This document shows positions 1-10,248 of a DNA stretch of 64,000 nucleotides, in pieces. A program made the translations under genes and the position numbers. Location of the stretch: the NCBI GenBank assembly GCA_900757655.1, contig CAAEOT010000022.1, positions 37,645-101,644 on the forward strand, in the 5' to 3' direction. How positions within the stretch are numbered: the first letter of the stretch is position 1; each line of letters opens with the position of its first letter. A model generated the notes under the pieces. It had not been told where the DNA came from, ran no database searches, and saw only the letters and a list, made by a program, of their open reading frames with translations. This DNA is from an uncultured Oscillospiraceae bacterium (GTDB lineage: Bacteria > Bacillota > Clostridia > Oscillospirales > Oscillospiraceae).

Positions 1-537
1 GAGCATCCGCCCACCCTCGGAGATGAGCGCCCACTTGCTGCCGCTGCCGGGCACGTTGAACTGGTGCTGCTCGGCAAACCGGCACATCCAAAGCGGGTCT
101 TTCGTCGTGTCACCGGTGAGGTAGATCGTGACCATGGACAGGCACGTCGGTCCGCAGCCGGCAAGACCGATGATGCTCTCGTTATATTCCCGGTAGCCCC
201 AGCGCTCATCCCACTGCAGCAGCAGCGGCACGGTCTCCGAACCCGCAAGACCACTGAGGTCGATCGTCGGGGTGAGGTCTTTCTTCTTCGGGTAGTCGCG
301 CACAAAATCGCGTACGTCCGGGTTGCGGGCGTAGAGCTGCACGAGCGCCTCCGGATAAGCGTCAAGCGAGACGTCGTTTTTCTCGGCATAGGTATCCAGC
401 TCGCGCTGCGCGCGCTCGGTCGTGGTCCTGCCGCTCGTGAGCAGGCCGCGCGCGAACACGCCGAACACGATCAGCGCCAGCAGCACCACAATGACCAGCA
501 GCCGGCGGCGGCCGCGTTTTCTTGTCTTTCGAGACAT
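1..537 (-). CDS. C39-like papain-fold peptidase, membrane-anchored (C-terminus cut by window edge)
   Basis: The reading frame opens at an ATG at 537 and has no stop before base 1, so 179 codons of the N-terminal part are visible. Residues 1-12 are very basic (MSRKTRKRGRRR), then a hydrophobic helix (about 13-32) suggests a signal anchor. The segment reading PLLLQWDERWGY followed by AGCGPTCLSMV matches the peptidase C39-like (C39_2) active-site pattern, with an oxyanion Gln and the catalytic Cys in CGPT. An AAAGGAG ribosome site lies 7 bases before the ATG. Family knowledge suggests an extracellular cysteine peptidase or amidase; the substrate is unknown. The catalytic His would lie beyond the window. 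Confidence 0.85.
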   Translation of the reverse strand, partial: MSRKTRKRGRRRLLVIVVLLALIVFGVFARGLLTSGRTTTERAQRELDTYAEKNDVSLDAYPEALVQLYARNPDVRDFVRDYPKKKDLTPTIDLSGLAGSETVPLLLQWDERWGYREYNESIIGLAGCGPTCLSMVTIYLTGDTTKDPLWMCRFAEQHQFNVPGSGSKWALISEGGRML

Positions 538-621
538 GGCGGGTCTCCTTTCCCGTAGGGGATGCTCCTAATTATACACGGTTTGCGGGCCGGAAATCCT
601 GAAAAATTTCTGAATTCTTGC

Positions 622-658
622 AAAAAAGCAAAACAGCCGGACGCGTTCAGCGTCCGGC
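622..658 (-). terminator. Intrinsic terminator after the lipoprotein gene
   Basis: The arms GCCGGACG (636-643) and CGTCCGGC (651-658) form a GC-rich stem. On the minus strand it is followed by a T-rich run (TGTTTTGCTTTTTT), so it ends transcription of the lipoprotein gene whose stop is at 677. Confidence 0.8.
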
Positions 659-676
659 CGGGGTGATGGCAAGGAT

Positions 677-1219
677 TCAGTTGGCCTCCGTCTGGCGGAA
701 CACATCGGTAAATGCCTGATATGCACCGTTGTTGCTCATGGGCGTGAGATACATGAGGCCGTTTTCGAGCGTGCAGCGGAACATCTGCACCGTGCCGTTG
801 TCGAGCGCCAGCGTCAGGTTGTCGCCGTTGAGCGCAAACTCAAAGGCCTGCGCCGCGCCGTCAGCGTCCGTATAAGTGCCCGTGCCGTCGGCACGGAACA
901 CCAGCTCGCGGATCGTGCCGGGTTCCTTAATGTCCGTGGCCGTTTTCGCGCCGGTATCCGCATCGGGCAGGATCTGGCTGAGACTGCTGTCATCCGACTT
1001 TTTGTCGGCATCCGTGCGCTCAAAGGCCCACGTGCCGGCCAGGATCTTATTGACCTCGCTGTCACCGGTCTGAATGCCGGACTTGACATCCGTCGTGGCC
1101 GTCGGTGTTGCCTCCGGGGCGGGCGTTGCCTGCGCTTCCACGCCGCGGCCGGTGCAGCCGGCGATCAGCAGCGTGCAGAACAGAAAAATTGCAGTAGTGA
1201 GAAGCTGAAAACGTTTCAT
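677..1219 (-). CDS. Secreted lipoprotein, unknown function
   Basis: This 180-residue protein starts with a classic lipoprotein signal peptide: a basic start, a hydrophobic core and the lipobox LIAGC with the acylated Cys near residue 22. A low-complexity linker rich in Ala, Thr and Pro follows (about 30-43). The rest is a small soluble domain with the pattern ELVFRADGTGTYTDADG, resembling the beta-rich folds of small lipoproteins that carry a 'fraction of a scale' domain. I do not recognise a family. Its ATG overlaps the stop of the upstream membrane gene (TGATG), so the two are probably translationally coupled; an AAAGGAG site lies about 9 bases upstream. Confidence 0.75.
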   Translation of the reverse strand: MKRFQLLTTAIFLFCTLLIAGCTGRGVEAQATPAPEATPTATTDVKSGIQTGDSEVNKILAGTWAFERTDADKKSDDSSLSQILPDADTGAKTATDIKEPGTIRELVFRADGTGTYTDADGAAQAFEFALNGDNLTLALDNGTVQMFRCTLENGLMYLTPMSNNGAYQAFTDVFRQTEAN

Positions 1220-2724
1220 CAGAACAGTCTCCTTTCCGGTGTGCTCGCGGAGCCGACCTTGACCGGCACCGCAGCAGTATCGGGCTGCCGCTCGACGACC
1301 ACAAACATGGCCACCATGAGCAGCGCGTTCGGCATCGGGCAGAACATGCCCGGGTTCGTCATGGAAATGAGCAGCATGGCAAAGTAGGATAGCGCGAAGG
1401 CCATCGTCGTGCGGCTGCGCTTGCGCCAGAGCAGGCGCACGCGGTCATAAAACAGCCAGCCGTAGCCGACCACGCCGACAAGGCCCATACTGCCGAGTAT
1501 CTGCGCAATGAGGTTATGGTACCAGACGATACTGCCCTCCACGCCGAGGAAGATCGGCGCATTGTGCATCGAACCGAGACCGCAGCCAAAGAGCGGATTC
1601 TTCACGAAATCCAGCAGACCCTGAATGAAAAACGTGTACCGGCTGTCATCCGGGGAGATGAGCGCGCCGTCGACCATGCGCGAGGCAAACAGCCGCGGCA
1701 CGAGCGCGATCAGCAGCGCGACCGCCGGAATCAGGCTGATGAGCCCGACGCGGCGATAGAACGCGCGGCGCTCGGGATTGCAGTAATACACATAGGCCAG
1801 GCACAGCAGCAGCATCGCCGTGCCGAAGATCAGGCCGCTGCGTGAGCCGGTCATGAGCAGCATGAAGTACAAAAACGCGACCGACAGGAAGTGCCGCCGG
1901 TCATGCGCGGCAAAGTACGCCGCGGCAGGCAGCGCGATGAGCAGCATCGTGGCGCTGAAGTTGCGGTACTTGAAGTAGAGCGTGGCAAAGTCCTGCAGGA
2001 ACTCCTGAAGGTTGCGCACATAAAACAGCGCCACCACGAAGCCCGTAAACAGGCCACCGGCATAGAGGATCTGCAGCATGCGCTCGGCGACGTCATAATC
2101 GCGCGCACGATCCGCCTCGCTGCGGCACAGCAGATAGGCCAGCAGCATCACGACGCCAAGGCCAAGGGAATAGTACAGCGCAGTGGGTGAGAAATACTCC
2201 TCGCGGGAGATGAAGCCGAGACCGCCGAGCAGCGTCGCGACCGACACGGCCACCATGCCGTGCAGGCAGCCGCCGTTGCGCGGTGCACGGGCGTAGGCCC
2301 CGATGTGCACGAGCAGCGCCGCCGCGGCCAGCAGACCGATCCACCAGAAGCGCAGCAGGCTGTAGAGCTCGTCATAAAACTCCGTGCCCACCATGGCCAG
2401 CAGCACAACCGGGAACAGGATACTCAGCAGATCGTCGCAAAACAGCAGCAGGAAGATCAGCGTGGACATGACGAGAACGCCGCCCACGACCGGCAGTCCG
2501 GCCGCCATGAACACCGCGAGCATCAGAAAGCAGACCGGGAAGTACAGCTTGCTGTGCCAGAAGCGGTCTGCCACGCTCTGACAGGCGGAAACGAGTGCCG
2601 ACGCGCCGCCGATGCGCTCATCCAGGAACGCGCACACACGGTCGAACATCCGCGCGAAACGATGGCCGCGCCCCGTCTGCTCCGTATTCGATTGGACAAG
2701 TTTATCAAAAGCATTCATAAGCAT
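1219..2724 (-). CDS. O-antigen ligase/Wzy-like polytopic membrane protein
   Basis: About 501 residues with roughly 11-12 hydrophobic helices. The stretch around TGSRSGLIFG, the large loop near the end with PLFGCGLGSMHN, and VWYHNLIAQILGSMGLVG are typical of the Wzy_C/O-antigen ligase family (the pattern 'GTGPG...HN...q.l.e.G' for glycan transfer). The likely role is polymerising or ligating a surface polysaccharide at the outer face of the membrane. No glycosyltransferases adjoin it in this window. The frame is open to an ATG at 2814, but that extension has unusual AGA/AGG codons and begins only about 12 bases after the expected transcription start. I prefer the ATG at 2724, or possibly 2718. 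Neither has a strong ribosome site, so the start is uncertain. Confidence 0.75.
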   Translation of the reverse strand: MLMNAFDKLVQSNTEQTGRGHRFARMFDRVCAFLDERIGGASALVSACQSVADRFWHSKLYFPVCFLMLAVFMAAGLPVVGGVLVMSTLIFLLLFCDDLLSILFPVVLLAMVGTEFYDELYSLLRFWWIGLLAAAALLVHIGAYARAPRNGGCLHGMVAVSVATLLGGLGFISREEYFSPTALYYSLGLGVVMLLAYLLCRSEADRARDYDVAERMLQILYAGGLFTGFVVALFYVRNLQEFLQDFATLYFKYRNFSATMLLIALPAAAYFAAHDRRHFLSVAFLYFMLLMTGSRSGLIFGTAMLLLCLAYVYYCNPERRAFYRRVGLISLIPAVALLIALVPRLFASRMVDGALISPDDSRYTFFIQGLLDFVKNPLFGCGLGSMHNAPIFLGVEGSIVWYHNLIAQILGSMGLVGVVGYGWLFYDRVRLLWRKRSRTTMAFALSYFAMLLISMTNPGMFCPMPNALLMVAMFVVVERQPDTAAVPVKVGSASTPERRLF

Positions 2725-2831
2725 CAAAAATCGTCCGGAAAGCTCCGCCGGGTCCGCCCGGCGCGGGAAGAAAATGATCGTGTAACCGGCTGATACCAGC
2801 CTAAATCTTCCCATCTTTCAATCGCGGATGC

Positions 2832-2860
2832 ATTATAGCGCGCCGTCTCCAGGAAGTCAA
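2832..2860 (-). promoter_or_regulatory. Sigma-A promoter for the O-antigen-ligase-like gene
   Basis: On the minus strand TTGACT (2855-2860) is followed after 17 bases by a perfect TATAAT (2832-2837). Transcription should start near 2825, which argues against the open-frame ATG at 2814 having a normal leader. Confidence 0.8.
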
Positions 2861-2949
2861 TACTTAAAATAGATTTAACATTTCTGAAATTTTTTCGCGT
2901 GCATTTTTGATGTATATTACTATATATTCTCTGCGCATTTTGTCGTATT

Positions 2950-2988
2950 TGCACAGCAAAGCCGCAGCTTTCCAAAAACTGCGGCTTC
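2950..2988 (-). terminator. Intrinsic terminator after the Gx gene
   Basis: The arms AAGCCGCAG (2959-2967) and CTGCGGCTT (2979-2987) form a hairpin with an 11-base loop. On the minus strand it is followed by TTTGCTG, a short T-run, downstream of the gene ending at 3053. Confidence 0.55.
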
Positions 2989-3052
2989 TAACATATCGAA
3001 TATTTTAAAAATACAGGCCATTAAAATGTTACAGAAAAATGACAAGACTGGC

Positions 3053-3565
3053 TCATGTCTGCGGAAAATGTCCGGTTTTGCGCAGTGCGCGCACGAGATA
3101 CATGGCAGCCGCGCCGGTGAACGCCCCGGTGATGACGCTTGCCGCGACGAGCGCGGGTGCATACACCAGAATGGACGGCGTGCCCGTGACCCAGACGGCG
3201 ACCAGCAGCTGCCCGGCATTGTGCCCGAAGGCTGCCAGCACGCTCACGACCCAGAGCAGCCGCTCCGGAAAGTGGCGGATGGTCAGGCACATGATAAGAT
3301 AGGCAAACACGCCGCCCGCGATGCTGAAGAGCATCGCCGACACGCCGCCGGTAAAAACGCTGCCGAGCACAATGCGCACGAGCAGGATCTCCCCTGCCTG
3401 CCGCCGGCCGAGCAGGGCCATGGCGATGAGCGTGACGATATTGGCAAGGCCGAGCTTCACGCCCGGGATCGGCACAATGGGCGGGATCTGCGCCTCGGCA
3501 ACGAAGATCGTCAGCGCGATGGCGGTGAACATGGCCAGAACGGCCAGACGCTTCGTCCCCTTCAT
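3053..3565 (-). CDS. Gx transporter family membrane protein (heptaprenyl diphosphate synthase component I-like)
   Basis: This 170-residue protein has about five membrane helices and fits the Hpre_diP_synt_I / 'Gx transporter' family. The stretch PGVKLGLANIVTL is characteristic. It is preceded by and overlaps (4 bases) a NusG_II gene, a pairing common in Clostridia. Family members sit next to polyprenyl synthase or FMN-transfer genes and may move a small lipophilic or quinone-related compound, but no substrate is established. An ATG at 3565 overlaps the upstream stop, so translation is likely coupled. Confidence 0.8.
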   Translation of the reverse strand: MKGTKRLAVLAMFTAIALTIFVAEAQIPPIVPIPGVKLGLANIVTLIAMALLGRRQAGEILLVRIVLGSVFTGGVSAMLFSIAGGVFAYLIMCLTIRHFPERLLWVVSVLAAFGHNAGQLLVAVWVTGTPSILVYAPALVAASVITGAFTGAAAMYLVRALRKTGHFPQT

Positions 3566-3915
3566 GGCGTCCCCTCGATCTGCACCGTCAGGTGGTGCGG
3601 CACGCAGACGATCGGGATGGCGGATGTGGTGATCTTCCCCTGCTGGACGCACAGGAGATCCGGGCAGTCGGCATATGTGACAGACACGCCGTCAGGCTCG
3701 ACGTGCACGGTGTTCATGCCCCAGTCGGTCTGCACCTCTATATCATATGGTATGGTCACGGCGCGCAGGTCGATGCGCTGATACACTTCGCCGTCGACCC
3801 GGATGACGGCCGTCTGCCCCGTCTGCCCGTGGCCGCGCAGCAGCAAAAATGCGCCGCCGCCCAAAATCGCGAGCGCGGCGAACAAAAGGACCCAAAATTT
3901 CGTCTGTTTCATCAT
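3562..3915 (-). CDS. NusG domain II-containing membrane-anchored protein
   Basis: A 117-residue protein with an N-terminal membrane anchor (about 6-27) and an exported beta domain of the NusG_II type. The pattern SVTYADCPDLLCVQQGKI ends with CVPHHLTVQI, which is the usual conserved core (paired Cys and a PHHL motif). Function is not established for the family; it commonly pairs with the Gx membrane protein that follows here. The start is MM at 3915/3912. No ribosome site is visible, and the promoter is so close that the transcript may begin almost at the ATG. Confidence 0.85.
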   Translation of the reverse strand: MMKQTKFWVLLFAALAILGGGAFLLLRGHGQTGQTAVIRVDGEVYQRIDLRAVTIPYDIEVQTDWGMNTVHVEPDGVSVTYADCPDLLCVQQGKITTSAIPIVCVPHHLTVQIEGTP

Positions 3916-3921
3916 ACGTTC

Positions 3922-3950
3922 ATTTTAGGATGCCCGGCAGTGGTTGTCAA
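3922..3950 (-). promoter_or_regulatory. Sigma-A promoter for NusG_II-Gx, overlapping the opposite promoter
   Basis: TTGACA (3945-3950 read on minus) is followed after 17 bases by TAAAAT (3922-3927). The expected start site lies at about 3914-3916, so the mRNA may be leaderless for the ATG at 3915. The -35 box shares its bases with the plus-strand promoter's -35 box. Confidence 0.8.
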
Positions 3951-3972
3951 TGGATTTTTGCCGTGGTATAAT
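3944..3972 (+). promoter_or_regulatory. Sigma-A promoter for the FHA-FtsW operon
   Basis: TTGTCA (3944-3949) is followed after 17 bases by TATAAT (3967-3972). Its -35 hexamer lies on the opposite strand of the same seven bases used by the minus-strand promoter, so two polymerases could not bind at once. Confidence 0.8.
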
Positions 3973-4044
3973 GGCTTGATTTTTATCGCTTTATTATAAA
4001 TGTACCGCTCCCCGCGCGGGAGCCTTGGAAAGGAGGCGGACGCC

Positions 4045-5739
4045 GTGTCTGCCGTAACTGCCTATGCCGCGCAGGCCGCGCACTTCATTCTGCCGGTCAT
4101 CGCGCTCATTGTGCTCATCCGCTGCATCGCATCCATGTTCTACGGCCGTGCCGAGCCGGAGACGTGGGGCCATCTCGTCACGCCGGACGGCAAGGTCTAT
4201 CCCCTGCTGCACTGGGAGTGCCTGATCGGCCGCGCCCGCAGCGCGGACATCACGCTGCCCTATGCCGACGTGGCCAACGTCCACGCCGTGCTCATGCGCA
4301 ACGACGCCGGCGAGTGGACCGTCAGTGATCTGAGCCGCAGCGGCGGCGTGTACCTCAACGGCGAACAGATCACGGAGCCGACGCAGGTGTTCAGCGGCGA
4401 CATTCTCCGCTGCTCGACGCATATGCTCAAGTTCGCCGACATGAGCGAGGAGCGCCGCGCCGTGCAGGAGCAGCGCCGCACGATCGCCGGGCGGAAGGTC
4501 TCCGCCGGCGGCACGCTGTTTTTCCTGACGGTGTTTCAGCTGCTGCTGGCGCTGGAGTTCGTGTCCTCGGCCGACAGCGCGCATCTGCTGGGCATTCTGA
4601 TGTCGTTTGCAGCCCTCGCGCTCACGCAGTGGTTCTGCTACGTGCTCATGCGCACGATGGACCGCTCGGGCTTCGAGGTCGAGACGATCGCGTTTTTCCT
4701 CTGCACGCTCGGGCTCGAGATCTGCGCGACAAGCACGCCGGACGATCTGACCAAGGAGATCATCCTCATCATCGTGGGCATCGCGCTGTTTTTCCTGCTC
4801 GGCTGGTGGCTGCGCGACCTGAGCCATGTCAAGGCGCTGCGCTGGCCGGCGGCCATCATCTCGCTGGCGCTGCTGGCGCTGAACCTGTTTGCCGCGCGCG
4901 AGGTGTTCGGCGCGAAAAACTGGCTGACGATCGCGGGCTTCTCCCTGCAGCCGTCAGAGCTCATCAAGGTCGCGTTCATCTACGTCGGCGCGACGTCGCT
5001 CAACCGGATGTTCCGCAGCAAGAGCATCCTGCTCTTCATCGCCTTTTCCGCCATCTGCGTGGGCGGGCTCGCCCTGATGGGCGACTTCGGCTCCGCGCTC
5101 ATCTTCTTTGCGACCTTCCTCGTCATTGCCTTCATGCGCTCGGGCAGCATCGCGACCGTGCTGCTGGCCGTGACGTCCGCCGCCATGGCTGGCACACTGG
5201 TGCTGAGCATCAAGCCGCACGTGGCGCAGCGCTTCGCCACCTGGGGCCATGTGTGGGAGGACGTCTCCGGCGCGGGCTACCAGCAGACGCGCGCGCTGAG
5301 CGCGGCCGCCTCCGGCGGCCTGTTCGGCCAGGGCGCGGGCTGCGGCTGGCTGAAAAACATTTTTGCCGCCAACACCGACATGGTGTTCGGCATGCTGTGC
5401 GAGGAGCTCGGCCTGATCGTGGCGCTGTGCGCGATGCTGGCCATCATCGCGCTGGCCATCTTCACCGTCAAAAACGCGGCTCAGGGCCGCTCGTCGTACT
5501 ACGTCATCGCCGGCTGCGCCACCGTGACGCTCATGCTCGTGCAGATGTCGCTCAACGTGTTCGGTGTGCTCGATATTCTGCCGTTCACGGGCGTGACGTT
5601 CCCGTTCGTGTCCAAGGGCGGATCGAGTATGCTCTCGTGCTGGATGCTGCTGGCCTACATCAAGGCGGCCGACACCCGGCGCGGCGCGAGCTTCGTGGTG
5701 CGGCTGCCATCGCGTAAAAACAAGGAGGCGCAGGCATGA
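4045..5739 (+). CDS. FHA domain fused to FtsW/RodA/SpoVE glycan polymerase
   Basis: The 564-residue protein begins with a membrane helix. A forkhead-associated (FHA) domain follows (about residues 42-130), with LIGRARSADITLPY and a later SRSGGVYLNG, the phosphothreonine-reading loops. The remainder is a SEDS polymerase with about ten helices, the motif GDFGSALIFFATF and, near the end, FPFVSKGGSSM. SEDS proteins polymerise lipid II into peptidoglycan with a partner class B PBP, and the next gene is such a PBP, overlapping by 4 bases. The start is the GTG at 4045, eight bases after AAAGGAGG; an upstream ATG at 4000 lacks a site. The FHA domain suggests control by a Ser/Thr kinase. Confidence 0.92.
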   Translation: MSAVTAYAAQAAHFILPVIALIVLIRCIASMFYGRAEPETWGHLVTPDGKVYPLLHWECLIGRARSADITLPYADVANVHAVLMRNDAGEWTVSDLSRSGGVYLNGEQITEPTQVFSGDILRCSTHMLKFADMSEERRAVQEQRRTIAGRKVSAGGTLFFLTVFQLLLALEFVSSADSAHLLGILMSFAALALTQWFCYVLMRTMDRSGFEVETIAFFLCTLGLEICATSTPDDLTKEIILIIVGIALFFLLGWWLRDLSHVKALRWPAAIISLALLALNLFAAREVFGAKNWLTIAGFSLQPSELIKVAFIYVGATSLNRMFRSKSILLFIAFSAICVGGLALMGDFGSALIFFATFLVIAFMRSGSIATVLLAVTSAAMAGTLVLSIKPHVAQRFATWGHVWEDVSGAGYQQTRALSAAASGGLFGQGAGCGWLKNIFAANTDMVFGMLCEELGLIVALCAMLAIIALAIFTVKNAAQGRSSYYVIAGCATVTLMLVQMSLNVFGVLDILPFTGVTFPFVSKGGSSMLSCWMLLAYIKAADTRRGASFVVRLPSRKNKEAQA

Positions 5740-7040
5740 ACAAAGTCAAACGCCGCGCCATGAGCGCGCTGCTCGTCGCCGTGCTGGTGCTCGGCGGCAT
5801 CGGCGTGTACATCGTGCGCTACATCGAACACGGTGCCGAGTGGGCGACCTTCGCCGCCAACAGCAGTGTCTACACCAGCGGCGTGCTCAGCACCGGCACG
5901 CTCACCGACCGCAGCGGCGTCGTGCTCGCGACGGCCAACGGCGGCTCGCGCAGCTATGCCGACGACGCCGCCGTGCGCACGGCCTGCTATCAGGCCGTCG
6001 GCGACTACACCGGCAACGTCGGCACCGGCGCGCTCAAGGCATTTTCCAAGCAGCTCTCGGGCTACAATCCCATCACCGGCACCTACGCGACCGACGGGCA
6101 CACCGTCGCGCTCACGCTCGATTCGAGCCTGTGCGTGACCGCCTATGAAGCGCTCGCCGGGCGCAAGGGCGCCGTGCTCGTGAGCAACTACAAGACCGGC
6201 GAGATCCTGTGCATGGTCTCCGGCCCGAGCATCGACCCCAACAGTGACGGCGACGTGCCGGACGGCGCATACATCAACCGCTGCATCAACGGCTCGTTCA
6301 CGCCGGGCTCCATCTTCAAGCTCATCACCTCCGCCGCCGCGATCGAGAACATCAAGGACATCGACAGCCGCCGCTTCTCCTGCGCGGGCAGTCTGGACGT
6401 CAACGGCGTGAGCGTCAAGTGCACGGGCGTACACGGCAGCCAGACGTTTGAGGACGCACTGGCCAACTCCTGCAACTGCGCATTCGCGCAGATCTCACTC
6501 GAGCTCGGAGCCGACACCATCGAGAGCTACGCCAAGAAGTTCGGCTTCCTCGATTCCCAGTCGCTGAGCGGCATCCCGACGCTCGCCGGCAGCTTCACGA
6601 AGGGCGCGTCCGGCAGCGCGAACCTCGCCTGGTCGGGCATCGGCCAGTACGAGGACCTCATCTGCCCGTACTCCATGCTGCGCTACGTCTCGGCCATCGC
6701 CAACGGCGGCAGCGTCGTGGAGCCGTCGCTGCTGCTCGATACGCCCAGCGGCTCGACCACGAACCTGCTGAGCGGCACGACCGCCAACAAGCTGCGCGAC
6801 ATGATGAACTACAACGTCTCGGCCCACTACGGCACGAACCGCTTCCCGGGCCTGAATCTCTGCGCCAAGACCGGCACCGCCGAGGTGGGCGACGGCACGT
6901 CGCACGCCTGGTTCACGGGCTTCCTGCTCGACGATGCGCACCCGTACGCCTTCGTCGTGCTGGTGGAAAACGCCGGCGGCGGTCTGACGAACGCGGGCGC
7001 CGTGGCCAACACCGTGCTGCAGGCGGCCGTGAACAAATAA
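5736..7040 (+). CDS. Penicillin-binding transpeptidase (class B-like, short)
   Basis: A 434-residue protein with one N-terminal membrane helix (about 9-28) and a transpeptidase domain. All three active-site motifs are present: SxxK at 192-195 (SIFK), SxN at 245-247 (SCN) and KTG at 378-380. It lacks the large N-terminal dimerisation domain of typical PBP2/FtsI and is closest to the PbpA type found beside FHA/RodA genes. It cross-links peptidoglycan outside the membrane, probably as the partner of the overlapping FHA-SEDS polymerase. An AAGGAGG site precedes the ATG inside the upstream gene. Confidence 0.92.
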   Translation: MNKVKRRAMSALLVAVLVLGGIGVYIVRYIEHGAEWATFAANSSVYTSGVLSTGTLTDRSGVVLATANGGSRSYADDAAVRTACYQAVGDYTGNVGTGALKAFSKQLSGYNPITGTYATDGHTVALTLDSSLCVTAYEALAGRKGAVLVSNYKTGEILCMVSGPSIDPNSDGDVPDGAYINRCINGSFTPGSIFKLITSAAAIENIKDIDSRRFSCAGSLDVNGVSVKCTGVHGSQTFEDALANSCNCAFAQISLELGADTIESYAKKFGFLDSQSLSGIPTLAGSFTKGASGSANLAWSGIGQYEDLICPYSMLRYVSAIANGGSVVEPSLLLDTPSGSTTNLLSGTTANKLRDMMNYNVSAHYGTNRFPGLNLCAKTGTAEVGDGTSHAWFTGFLLDDAHPYAFVVLVENAGGGLTNAGAVANTVLQAAVNK

Positions 7041-7054
7041 TTTAGGAGTCACAC

Positions 7055-8922
<1,868 letters not shown>

Positions 8923-8926
<4 letters not shown>

Positions 8927-9654
8927 AACACAAAGCATCCTGGATCCTCGCCATCGTGCTCGTCATCGCGGGCTGCGTGCTGCGCTTTGCGATGCCGGGG
9001 CACGACTTTCTGGGCTACACGCTCTGGGGCATCGCCGTGCTGGTGCTTCTGTGGGCGCGGCTGCACCGCGTGGGGCGCACTGTGCTGAGCGTACTCATGT
9101 GCGCAGGGCTGATCGTGTTCGCGGTCTTTGAGATCCCCGTCGTGCGCGACGCGCGCACGGACACGGGCGCGCACCCGAACGCGATTATCGTGCTCGGCGC
9201 GGGCGTCAACGGCAGCACACCGTCGCTGTCAATGTGCAACCGGCTCGACGCTGCGCTGGACTATCTGGGCGCGAACCCGGACGCGCTGGCCGTCGTCTCC
9301 GGCGGTCAGGGCGAGGGTGAGGACATCACGGAAGCCGAGGCCATGGCCGACTATCTGACGGCGCACGGCATCGACAGCGCGCGCATCGTGCAGGAGGATC
9401 GGTCGCGCACCACACGCGAGAATCTGGAAAATTCGTTTGCCATCCTCCGCGCGCGGGGGTACGACCCGGCGGACGGTGTCGGCATCGTGACAAGCGAATA
9501 CCACCTCTGCCGCGCCAAGCGCATGGCGCGGGCACTGGGGGCAGAGCCCGTCGGCATCGCCGCCGGGACCACTCTGCCGTCCATGCGCATCAATTACTTC
9601 ATCCGGGAGGCCTTTGCCGCCGCGTACATGCAGCTGGCCGGCACCCTGTACTGA
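8923..9654 (+). CDS. YdcF/DUF218 (ElyC/SanA-like) membrane protein
   Basis: This 243-residue protein has three N-terminal hydrophobic helices (about 1-75) and then a DUF218 domain: AIIVLGAGV, then GQGEGEDITEAEAM, DRSRTTRENLENS and the late VTSEYHLCRAKRM. The acidic cluster plus the SRTT/N and 'H..R' motifs form the family's putative active site. Relatives (ElyC, SanA) affect cell-envelope integrity and lipid carrier use in peptidoglycan synthesis, which suits the cell-wall genes upstream. The ATG overlaps the ABC-F stop (ATGA), with GGAGG about 9 bases upstream. Confidence 0.88.
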
Positions 9655-9664
9655 GAGGAGCCCT

Positions 9665-10225
9665 ATGGAAAAAGTCAACGTATACGACTGGGACAAGACC
9701 ATCTTCCCCGTGGACAGCACGGTGGCATTCGTGCGCTGGTGCCTGCGGCGACACCCCGGCGTAATCTGGCCGCTGCTGGGCGCGCTCGTCCTGCTGCCGG
9801 TCTACCTGCTCGGCAAGGTGAGCAAGACCGCCTTCAAGGAGCGGATGTATGGCTTTCTGCGCCGCGTGCCCGATGTAGACGCAGAGCTGGAGGCGTTCTG
9901 GGCAAAAAATTTCGACCGCGTGAACCCGTGGTACCTCGCACAGCAGCGCCCGGACGACATCATCATCTCCGCATCGCCGGAGTTTCTCGTGCGCATCCCG
10001 GCGCAGAAGCTGGGTGTGCGGCTGCTGGCCTCGCGCGTGGATAAGTACACCGGAAAGACCGACGGGGAAAACTGCCACGGCACGGAAAAGGTCCGCCGCC
10101 TGCGCGAAGCCTATCCCGGCACAGAAATCGCAGAATTTTACTCCGACTCCCGCAGTGACAGCCCGCTCGCGGAGCTGGCCGAGCACGCCTACCTCGTGCA
10201 CGGGCAGGAACGCACGCCCTGGTGA
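9665..10225 (+). CDS. HAD superfamily IB phosphatase
   Basis: A 186-residue protein with the HAD motifs: nucleophile segment VYDWDKTIFP (D8 and D10), motif II ISAS, a Lys-containing motif III region (NCHGTEKV) and motif IV SDSRSD. A hydrophobic stretch near residues 30-50 may be a cap element or membrane-associated helix. The family dephosphorylates small metabolites such as phosphoserine or lipid phosphates; the substrate here is unknown. The start at 9665 follows AGAGGAG. It belongs to the plus-strand series starting at FHA-FtsW. Confidence 0.85.
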   Translation: MEKVNVYDWDKTIFPVDSTVAFVRWCLRRHPGVIWPLLGALVLLPVYLLGKVSKTAFKERMYGFLRRVPDVDAELEAFWAKNFDRVNPWYLAQQRPDDIIISASPEFLVRIPAQKLGVRLLASRVDKYTGKTDGENCHGTEKVRRLREAYPGTEIAEFYSDSRSDSPLAELAEHAYLVHGQERTPW

Positions 10226-10248
10226 GGGCGGCAGAAAGGAGAACACTT

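Noticed and set aside
2725..2814. The 30-residue N-terminal extension of the O-antigen-ligase-like protein
   Set aside because: Its codons (AGA, AGG and others) and composition differ from the rest, and its ATG is about 12 bases from the expected transcription start.
4000..4044. An ATG start for FHA-FtsW at 4000
   Set aside because: No ribosome site precedes it, while the GTG at 4045 has AAAGGAGG at ideal distance.
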